NCBI GenBank assembly: GCA_034359265.1
Contig: CP136890.1
Location: 34,762,501 to 34,826,500 of the forward strand
Length of the DNA stretch: 64,000 nt
Direction: 5' to 3'
Origin: Canna indica
Taxonomy: Eukaryota; Streptophyta; Magnoliopsida; Zingiberales; Cannaceae
The notes beneath the pieces are model-generated. The model was not told the DNA's origin. It did no database searches and saw only the letters and a list, made by a program, of their open reading frames with translations. Position numbers and translations under genes: made by a program. Shown piece after piece: positions 56,201 to 64,000 of the stretch (its first letter is position 1; every line of letters begins with the position of its first letter).

Positions 56201-56404
56201 AAAAATCTTGTTTTACACTCTAGGACCAAGCATATTGATCTAAGGCACCATTTTCTTATGGATAATATAGCCAAGGGAAATATATCTGTGGAATTCGTAT
56301 CCACCGACAAACAACTTGCGGATATATTCACAAAAACCTTAGGTGAAGAAAGCCTTACAAACTTAAGAATGCAATTAGGAATTTATGCTTTTCCTAGTGG
56401 TTAA
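53287..56404 (+). pseudogene. Family D pol: protease, integrase, reverse transcriptase, RNase H
   Basis: Protease: TWVLDSGCSKHMMGD with an intact Asp-Ser-Gly, then GHVTFGDNAKGKIIGIG. GAG-pre-integrase: WLWHRRLGHAIMSLI at about 53710. Integrase: LVHMDLFSP, IDDFSRFTWVFF, IRSDNGGEF and PQQNGVIERKNTTLQEMARI, so the D-D-E triad is intact. A linker with an acidic Ser/Pro stretch ends at 54934. Reverse transcriptase: GTKWVFRNKLDEGGLV, a one-base shift near 55065, YNETYAPIARLEAIRMLLVY, LYGLKQAPRAWYERL, VQIYVDDIIFGATN and MQEEFDMSMMGELSFMLGLQ. RNase H: LIDFSDADFAGCKVDRKSTS, STTEEKYIAAASCC, RCDNTSAIN and QLADIFTKTLGE, ending at the TAA near 56402. Stops are scattered, but almost every hallmark residue survives. 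Confidence 0.9.
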
Positions 56405-56878
56405 AAATAAAAAAATTATACATGTCTTTTGAAAAATTGTATTTCATATGGTATCATCACACTTATGTATTGCCTTGTAATGGGGCTTTGCTACTTATCG
56501 ATCTTTGCCTTCTCTAGGATTACATTAATAGGAAGGACTATAGTGGTAGATGATACTCGATTTTATGGCTTTCTTGGTTTTAATGATGAAACTCATTAAT
56601 AGTACCTTAGTTCTTGCCCTTTTTGATTGATGTCAAAAGGGGGAGAGAACAAGTAAGGTCACATTTGTTTTATGATGCATATAGATAGGGGGAGTTACAA
56701 ACATAATATGCATATTGATAGGGAGAGTATATGTTAAGTTGTGAATCATGTTGTGTATGCCTTAACACAAACTCATAGATGACACTTAGAGTCTTCTTTT
56801 ATATAAAATTTCATGTTGTGTTTTTCATCATCAAAAATGGGGATAAACACGTGTGTAGTATGCCTTAACTCAAACTCA
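56405..56878 (+). other. Family D 3' untranslated region with polypurine tracts
   Basis: Purine-rich tracts lie at CAAAAGGGGGAGAG (about 56635), ATAGGGGGAG (about 56685) and TCAAAAATGGGGA (about 56833). The last is where the LTR-proximal tract should be. The phrase GTATGCCTTAAC-ACAAACTC occurs at 56757 and again at 56850-56870. The second copy stands where the LTR start should be. Confidence 0.7.
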
Positions 56879-58131
56879 AACATGTATTTAATATATGTGT
56901 GTAGTTTTGCATTCAGGTTGAGCTTGCGATAAGCACGCGAACTTCACTCGGGGATTCGCATAAATCGTCAAGAAAGGCTCAGATGCATATTAAGTAGATT
57001 CCTTGTAATATATCCCTAGGATCTCATCCCAAGCCTATTTGTAAAGTTATCCAAGTCAAAACTTAGCAACAAAATCCATGAAAAAACGTGTAACAAAGCA
57101 AATATAAAAATTAGCCTCAACCCAGGTTCGGTTGACCAAACAAAGCAAAAAAATTGCAGTTGCCATGTCGGTCGACCGAACAAGGCCAAAAATTGGCAGT
57201 GGCTACTTCGATCAACCGGTTGGTCGACTGAACAAGGTCAAATCCGGCTGTAGATAATTCGGTCGACTGGACAACAGAGGAGCTAAAACAAAATGAAGTC
57301 GGTCGACCGAACATAGCGGCAGAAGGGCTGAACGCAAGCGGTCGCTGGGCGATCGGTCGGTCGGTCAACCGACGATCGACCGACAAGCGACCGGTCTATG
57401 TCCAACGGGCAAAAAAATGCCCGTTGAAGAGCCGTTCCATGGGAGGGGTTATAAATACCCCTAACCAACCCTCATTAAACCTGCTTAACCATTGAGATAA
57501 GCTTTCAAAGTGTGATTTGTGCCTTCTAAGCTTGATTGGCTCACGCTTGCTTCTCCGATCGACGACTTCTCTCAAGCGCTCATCTTCCCTCAACTGCAGC
57601 TTCGATTCGATCTCAACGTCTTGTGGAGTTGGAGTCATTGAAGTCTTGGAAAAGAGCTCTTAGCCTTGGTTTACTCGTAAGCTCTTTTCATTATAATTTT
57701 AATTGTTATTCGAACTTGGTTTTCATTGATTAGCTTGCTAGGTGTGCTAGTGTAAACACTTAGGGTTTACTTTGTAGAATTATGATTTGGCTAGGTGAAT
57801 AGGTTTGAGGAGTTCTCAAAGGGTTGAGAACCGAGTCCTCGGTTGTATTCAAAGGGAAATACAAAGTCTATAAAGGGTATAGTTTGAAATCCTTTGTGTG
57901 GAGCCAAGGTAGTGGAGTAGGCGGCTGGCCGAACCACTATACTTTAATTTCTTGTGTTTGCATTGCTTTGTGTGTTTGCTTATAATTGTGTTTCATACTC
58001 GCTAACGAACATCACTTAGTTGCACTTACGTTTGGTTGAAGTTGTAATCGATTCCAAAAGAAATTAAAGTAGAAGGAAAAAGTAACCCAACACTATTCAC
58101 CCCCCCTTCTAGTGTGGGCTTTCACTTAACA
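56879..58131 (+). repeat. Family D 3' LTR, first 50 bp lost, U3 array expanded
   Basis: It aligns with the 5' LTR from ACATGTATTTAATATATGTG onward. The TGTTGGCTTAAGG start is missing. At 57125-57305 there are extra modules of TCGGTCGACCGAACAAGG...TTGGCAGT-GGCTA-type sequence compared with the 5' LTR. The stem-loop at 57403-57426 is perfect. Confidence 0.88.
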
Positions 58132-60527
58132 ATGACTACCCGGATAGTTTGAGGTTCAATGTATGAGGATCTAACACCCTTTGATGATTAGTTATCGTGC
58201 AATCAAATCTTTTGGTTACAGAACTCTATGGATAAGCTTCTCAATCTCTGGTTTGCACCCAACAATGGATGGCCATTCCACCAAGAACCGGGCACCGAAC
58301 AAACGGAGAAAGACGATGAGAAACATCGAAATGAATTCACACAAGATTAAAGTACCTTGCTAAAATTTTTGGACTCCTCCATAGTTCCATCTCGGCAGCA
58401 ATTTATGGCGATGAAAACTCTAACAGAACTTCTCCAAGTTTTGCGGGTATAGATGGGGTGGAAACAAGGGTGTATGCAGCTAGGGGTTGGAGGTGGAGAT
58501 AATTCTCAATGATGCTTAGGGGGTTCGGCTACTCAAAGCACCTCGTAACAAGGGACGCAGTGACCTCTCGTGCTCGACGTGGCTCAACGGACGGGCTTCT
58601 CAATCTTTGGTTTGCACCCAACAGTGTACAATCCTTCCACCAAGAACTGTGCATCGAACAAAGGGAGAAAGATGATGAGAGATCTCAAAACGAATTCACA
58701 CAAGATTAAAGTACCGTGCTGAAATTTTCGCACTCCTCCAAAGTACCAACTCGGAAGCGATTTCCGGCGATGAAGACTGTGATAGAACCTCTCCAAGTCT
58801 TGCGGGTATAGAGAGGGTGGAAACAAGGGTGTGTGCAGCTAGGGGTTGGAGGTGGAGATAATTCTCAATGATGCTTAGGGGCATCGGCTACTCAAAGCAC
58901 CTCCTATTTATAATTATCTCCAGGGGCCGGCTACTATAGCCGACCCTATTTTGAATGAGCCCCGAAATTCAAAATTTTGGGCTCAATCTCCAACCTATTA
59001 AAGGGGAATAAAAAAATTGCCCCCTATCAAATTGTGAGTCAAAACAAACTCCGTATTTAATAGGGAGTGATAGGCGCATGTGAGACCAAGCTTGGTCTCC
59101 CCTATTTCAAATTCAAATTCGAACATGGTGGCTATTCAATATAGCTGCCCAATTTTCCCACCATGCCTCAACCGACCCAACCCAAGCCATTGGGTCAATT
59201 CATCCCATCAACTATACCCTAGGTTCAGTTCAGTTCAACCCATGAACCAAACCAGGGGTTGGTTGAGATGTATCGCACGCCGAACCCTACCAATTAGTGT
59301 TCTGAGGAATTCCTTCCTCTAGTACTTTTAATTTGTTCAAGGGGAAACGCTTTTCGCTATTATGTCCGTAGATAAAAACTATGATCGTGTCGAGAAATGT
59401 TGATGCTAGCAAACATTAAGTGACACATTTGAGCTCTATCCAATAAAGCCCGTAGTGAGAGAAGCCTATTTGTGTGTGACACATTGGGCCCCACACTAAG
59501 CGAGCAGCGAGTCGTGCATAACGTAGATTTGAATTGGATAAAACTCCTTCTATTTGAATTTTCATGTGCCACAACTAAAGCCCTTTAGTGTGATCGTGCG
59601 AGACACCACTAAAAAGTCAAGATTGACGTCTAGAAATATGTCATGACTACTCGGATAGTGTGAGGTTCAATCTAGAGGGATCTAAAACCCTTTGGTGATT
59701 AGTTATCGTGCAATCAAATTTGTTGGTTATGGAACTCAACGGACGGGCTTCTCAATCTCCGATTTGCACCCAACAGTGGACGGCCCTTCCACCAAGAACC
59801 GGGCACCGAGCAAAGGGAGAAAGACGATGAGAAACCTCAAAATGAATTCATACAATGTTAAAGTACCTTGTTGAAATTTTTGGACTCCTCCAAAGTACCA
59901 ACTCGGCAGCGATTTTCGGCAATGAAAACTCCCACAGAACTTCTCCAAATCTTTCGGGTATAGATGGGGTAGAAACAAGGGTGTGTGCGGCTAGTGGTTG
60001 GAGGTGGAGATAACTCTTAATGATGCTTAGGGGGTTCAACTACTCAAAGCACCTCCTATTTATAATTTTCTCCTGGGGTCGGCTACCATAGCCGACCCTA
60101 TTTTGAATGAGCCCCGAAAATAAAAATTTTGGGCTTAACCAACTCCACTATTAAAGGGGAGTCAAAAATTCAGCCCCCTCTCAAATAGTGAGTCAAAACA
60201 AACTCCCTATTTAATAGGGAGTGATAGGAGCATGGGAGACCAAGATTGGTCTCCCCTGTTTCGAATTCAAATTCGAACATGGTGGCTATTCAAAATAGCT
60301 GCCCAAATTTTACCATGCCTCAACCGACCCAACCCAAGCCATTGGGTGGTTCATCCAATGAACCATACCATGGGTTCGGTTTAGTTCGACCCATGAACCG
60401 AACCAAGGGTTGGTTGAGACGTATCGTGCACCAAACCCTACCACTTAGGGTTCTGAGGAACTCCTTCCTCAAGTACTTTTAATTCGTTCAATGGGAAACA
60501 CTTTTCCCGATTTTGTTCGTAGACAAA
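58132..60527 (-). repeat. Array of rearranged family A-like LTR pieces, minus strand
   Basis: After the family D element the interrupted LTR resumes (ATGACTACCCGGATAGTTTGAG) to about 58230. It then jumps back to the LTR-end region (GCTTCTCAATCTCTGGTTTG), runs to 58545, jumps again at AAGCACCTCGTAACAA, runs to about 59735 (GGAACTCAACGGACGGG), jumps once more and runs to 60527. Each piece has the same reversed landmarks (CCACCAAGAACCGGGC, GGACTCCTCCA, CCTATTTATAATT, GTGTGACACATTGGG). Small ORFs in it are repeats of one another and not genes. Confidence 0.78.
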
Positions 60528-62581
60528 TGTTAGTGTTTGGCTTATGTGTGTTGGCTATATTTGACAAAAGTATTCCTAAATTATTCTCAGTTGTTAAGAC
60601 AGACACAACTGCTCTGGTTGCTGAGCAGTTTATGCTAAAGCTTATAATATTTTGTGTAATGTCTATTAACTCTTTGGTTGCAAATGTTGTGACTGGGATA
60701 TACTCTGGATATTCTCTTAACAGCTTGTGTTTTGCCAAATTAGCCAAAGGGTGAGATTATTAGTGTTTGGTTTATGTTGTGTTGGCTATATTTGGCAAAA
60801 GGATTATCGATCAATTCTCAGTTGTATGACAATTGCAACTACTATGGAGTTTATATTGAAGATCTCAATAGTATACTAGTTGTTGTTACTATATTTGGCA
60901 AAAAATGATCAGTCAGTTCTCAGTTTTATGTCAGTTGTAACTGTTGTGGAGTTTATGCTGAAATTCTTAGTTTATATTTAGAAGTTACATTCTGTTGTCT
61001 AATTGCTACTTGCTTAAGCAAAAGTATTCTAGGTTATTCTCTGTTAAAAGGATAGTCACAACTATGAGGAGTTCTGCTAGCTTATGATGAAGGCAATTAC
61101 AACTATGTGAGGACAGTTTTAACTACTCCTGCAATGTGTGGTTTTTTGGATAAGGATGTTGCAGATATGATGACTTTTGGTTTCTAGTATTAATGATGAT
61201 TCTATTTTATATCTCGGATATTTTTAAATCATCTTTTTATTATCTATTCATTTATGGAAGAAATGAAGTAGAATTCATTGATGGGCTGGCGGTTATCCTG
61301 AAGCCTTTGTGACCGAAGTCAATTATGGAAGAAATGAAGTGGTCTTCATTAATGGGCTGACAATTTTTCTTAAAGTTTTTATGGCGGCAATTTTTCATGA
61401 AGCTTTTATGATATGTTATGGTTGTCTTTTAAGTTTGAAACTACTGAGATTAAGATCCTTTGTTTTGTGGCATTTATGAAAGTTGGTTGGCCTTCTTTAT
61501 TTATGAGGAAAGATAAGTTATGGATGTGCAAGTCTCCTATGTCAAAACAGTCTTAACTGCTCGTTGGCCAGTTACAACTGTTCTTGCTGCAGTAAAGTCT
61601 ATGATGCTATGGTGTTACTTGAATAGTGCTGAGATTATTGATAATATATATATATATATATAATACATCCTGATGATTTATATTATATATATGTATTTAT
61701 GGAGGACTCAATGTTGATTGATTATTTATGTTGACTCTTGGATTTGATCATTTATGAAGACTTTTGAACTTGATCTTTTATGATGCTTAATGAAGTTATA
61801 ATGCAGGATAAAGATACAACTTTATGACCTTGGTTGTTCACTTTGGAGGAGTTATAGTCATCAAGAAGCTTTATGGTCTTAGTGATTTATTGGTGGAGTT
61901 AATGGTCATTAATGGAGTTAATAGTCATCATAGAATTATAAGTTTTTCTTGTGGAGTAATGGCTATAACTTTTGGTTTGCCTACTCTGCTTATAAAAGGA
62001 GTGAGAGAATGTTTGAGAAAATTGATCATCTCTGATGGATCCACCCCTATCCACTCCAATGTGGATCCGCGCTTATTGATCTACTTCTATGAATCCACTC
62101 CTATCAACTCCTACGTGTTTAAACTATGTTACTAGTTATATGAGGAGTTGAGACTGCTCAGTGCAGATTGCTGAGTGCAAGTTGGTTTCGGGCGAATAAC
62201 TCGCTAAAACACAAGGTTGTGTGGAGGACGAAACTCTGTGGCTGGGATGTCATAGAGAGGCAAGTTGGTATATACTTGTAATAGCAAATAGGTTTTTGTT
62301 ATTTCTAATTCACTGTAGTACTGGTAGTCGGATTTCGGGTGTGAAATCCAGAGGACTTATATTGTACTTATAGGGAGTGGATTGAGCATCTGTCCGGTGA
62401 GTGCCCCGCAGATTAGGTGACTGGTTCTGTCACTGAATTGCGTAAACAAACTTTTGTGTTTGCGTGTGATTTTTGATTTGGTTCTTACTTTGCTTCTAGT
62501 AGCAATTGCAATAGCAGTTGCAACTCTCTGTGCAACTGTCCTTAACAGAAGTTCTCTAAGAGACCTACACATATATTGTCA
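60528..62581 (+). repeat. Family B 5' LTR, long form, 2054 bp
   Basis: It starts TGTTAGTGTTTGGCTTATG and ends ATATTGTCA before the primer site. The start module (TAGTGTTTGG...TTGGCTATATTTGGCAAAAG) is repeated at about 60762, with a partial copy near 60890. TATA box TTATAAAAGG at 61990-61999. (TA)n at 61643-61662. The end region is shared with the short form. It is inserted in the LTR array at 60527, next to ACAAA. Confidence 0.88.
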
Positions 62582-62583
62582 TT

Positions 62584-62597
62584 TGGTACCAGAGCGG
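62584..62597 (+). promoter_or_regulatory. Family B primer-binding site
   Basis: TGGTACCAGAGCGG, two bases after the LTR end. It is the same TGGTACC variant as the minus-strand element at 35110. Confidence 0.85.
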
Positions 62598-62654
62598 TTG
62601 TGCTAACCTTTACCTACACATATCCTCGGCGTGTCTCTTACCTTTCAGGCTCAA

Positions 62655-63015
62655 GATGAAAGAAATGCCAACGGGAAATTCTATCAATGTTCCCTCACTT
62701 CTTATCGAGACAAACTATGCTTATTGGAAGAATCAAGCTGTTGGATGATCATTGCTGGGACATCATTGAGATTGGATACACACCTCCAACGATAGATTAG
62801 ACTGAGCGTAAGTTGAAGAACCATATATCAAGCCTTGAAGTAGTCAAAACTTCTGCTACAGTTCCAGATGTAGTTGAAACTACCACACCTGAACCTGAAA
62901 CAATTATAACTGAGTATATTTCTTCAGATCGACAAGTGGTAGACATCTTCACAAAGACCTTTGATGGAGGGAGTTTTTAGCAGTTGAGATCTGCTCTGGG
63001 GTTTTGAAGTTTTGT
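62655..63015 (+). pseudogene. Family B gag start fused to the end of pol by deletion
   Basis: It starts like other family B gags (MPTGNSINVPSLLIETNYAY near 62664, WDIIEIGYTPPTI) with a shift and a stop. After KLKNHISSLEVVKTSATVPD it enters a Thr/Glu/Val-rich stretch like the integrase-RT linker. It then goes straight to the RNase H tail, TEYISSDRQVVDIFTKTFDG, and the end-of-pol phrase LRSALGF. Everything between is gone, leaving an element only a few hundred codons long. Confidence 0.75.
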
Positions 63016-63287
63016 GATATGTTAAAAAAAAAAGAGGAAAATGGGGTTTTTATTTAAAGAAGAAAGTGTAACCCCCTTTTGTTAAAAATGTTTTTTCTCT
63101 CTCTCTCCACTAATTTTGCACATTTAGGGACCGGAGCATTAAATCCTTTCATTCAAGGCCTGATGTAGTAACCCCCCTTCACTCAAGATAAAGGTGTGTC
63201 ATCTTCTAATCTTGAAGAAAAGGCTGTGACGTCTTCCAATCCAATGTGAAATGAAGAAGCCCTTCTCCTCCTTCTCGTGGTCTTCCA
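63016..63287 (+). other. Family B 3' untranslated sequence
   Basis: Purine-rich with GTTAAAAAAAAAAGAGGAAAATGGGG, a (CT)n stretch near 63096, and GTAACCCCCCTT written twice. No ORF. Confidence 0.45.
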
Positions 63288-63953
63288 ATGCAAGTCAAAC
63301 TTGGCTATCGTCCTACAGATCATCTTCTAAGAAAGGGTCGAGGTTTGGAGTTTAATATTCATGATTCTCTACCTAGGGCTTCTATTCCTAAGGGGGAGAA
63401 TTCTCATGTTGAGGGGGAGATTTTTATGGCAATCATTTCCTATTCTGGCATTATTTTTCAAGCCGACTCAGTTGAAACTGCCTCATTTGATGTCACTGTT
63501 CATGATTCCACTTCAGTCAAGATTGGTCTTTCTCTACCTTCTACAGATTCAGTTCTTGAATATCAGCATCAGAATACTACTATTGTTACAAAAACAAAGG
63601 AATTTGTACCAAGTCATTCTGGCAGTATCCTCCTAGTTGAAACTGTACAAGAAGCATTTTAAACTGCTACTCTAGTTCCTGAAGGGTTATGTCCCTGTAC
63701 CTCAGACTATGAAACTAAGCCTTAGAAAATGAAAACACTCTTGGAGAGAGTGGCAAAATTGAACAAACCTACTGTTGAACTCTCAAAGGAGAAACAAAAA
63801 AAATCAATAGTACCTAAGAAGAAAAATATCTTTGCCTCCAAGAAGAAGCCTCAAAAGTCAGCAAAGAAAGGAGTTAAAACTGCCACAAGAAACCATCAAG
63901 TTGGTGAACAAATAGATTGGTGTAACAGGTTGTTGGATAAACGACCACACTAG
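63288..63953 (+). pseudogene. Unrecognised ORF with a lysine-rich tail, two in-frame stops
   Basis: A single frame runs from the ATG at 63288 to a stop at 63951-63953, broken only by TAA at 63660 and TAG at 63723. The N-terminal part reads LGYRPTDHLLRKGRGLEFNI, then a Ser/Thr/Val-rich part with SVETASFDVTVHDST and LVETVQEAF. The C-terminal part is strongly basic (KKKNIFASKKKPQKSAKKGV). I do not recognise it. The VET phrases resemble the Thr/Val/Glu-rich linker of family B pol (for example VPDVVETTT at 62865), so it may be retroelement-derived. The last 23 bases run into a family E LTR. Confidence 0.4.
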
Positions 63954-64000
63954 AGGGGAGTGAATAGTGTGTTATCTAAATCTTTTTGCCTAATTTTGAT
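63931..64000 (-). repeat. Edge of a family E copia LTR, minus strand
   Basis: It starts TGTTGGATAAACGACC and continues CACACTAGAGGGGAGTGAATAGTGTG, the reversed end of family E LTRs (compare 23612-23640). It runs off the window. Confidence 0.8.

Larger units (their letters stand above)
50427..58131 (+). mobile_element. Full-length family D Ty1/copia retrotransposon, TSD ATGAC
   Basis: The 5' LTR starts TGTTGGCTTAAGG at 50427 and the 3' LTR ends TTTCACTTAACA at 58131. The target duplication ATGAC is at 50422-50426 and 58132-58136, and joining across it restores the reversed family A-like LTR. The internal order is gag with a coiled coil and two CCHC knuckles, protease, integrase, reverse transcriptase, RNase H. 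The long gag with coiled coil, and the 3' tail with several purine tracts, recall the Sirevirus lineage; that is a tentative placement. About twelve stops make it inactive, but motif residues are well kept. Confidence 0.95.

Noticed and set aside
58181..60482. Repeated small ORFs (YRAIK..., SPVSNSNSN..., and similar) as a gene family
   Set aside because: They are the same piece of a minus-strand LTR repeated in the array, with no recognisable domain.

Overview
This 64 kb window is plant nuclear DNA made almost entirely of transposable elements. No intact host gene, tRNA, rRNA or CRISPR array was found. The evidence for a flowering plant is: Ty1/copia LTRs followed by the plant initiator-Met primer site (TGGTATCAGAGC or close variants), Tat-type Ty3/gypsy coding remnants, a CACTA transposon with DUF4216 and Transposase_24 proteins, a LINE with a DUF4283/CCHC ORF1, multi-exon structure and A+T-rich spacers. 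The species cannot be fixed from the sequence. Nearly every coding region carries stops or frameshifts, so most 'genes' here are pseudogenes. Domain names are my recognition of motifs, not database hits.

Layout. 1-3702: 3' part of a CACTA transposon, ending in a clear terminal repeat and inserted into ORF2 of a minus-strand LINE (3703-6140). 6160-8712: fragment of a copia family A LTR split by a family E solo LTR (6794-8391, TSD CCCGG). 8713-23597: gypsy remnants. These are a minus-strand leader, primer site and LTR, a plus-strand coiled-coil ORF broken by two LTR insertions (11829-14013 and 14577-16132), a minisatellite (16950-17780), minus-strand gag/protease (17950-19330) and plus-strand integrase (20550-21640). 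Copia LTRs are inserted among them. 23598-36134: copia families E (minus), C (minus, split in two) and B (one plus, one minus element).

36135-60527: deep nesting. A truncated family A element (outer copy) contains a family E solo LTR (37528-38916, TSD ACCTA) and a full-length family A element (39114-48412, TSD CATAT). It is then broken by minus-strand family A-like LTR sequence (from about 49130). A full-length family D copia element (50427-58131, TSD ATGAC) sits inside that LTR sequence, which continues to 60527 as an array of rearranged LTR pieces. 60528-63100: family B LTR plus an internally deleted element. 63288-63953: unrecognised ORF remnant. 63931-64000: edge of another family E LTR.

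Family letters A-E are my own labels, based on shared sequence within the window. Families D and E look related (same LTR start, CG-rich palindromes upstream of TATA, same 3' internal sequence). Target-site duplications fix five insertions firmly and give a relative order of events. Apart from the CACTA second gene, nothing here looks able to make a full-length functional protein, and no cooperating host pathway is encoded.
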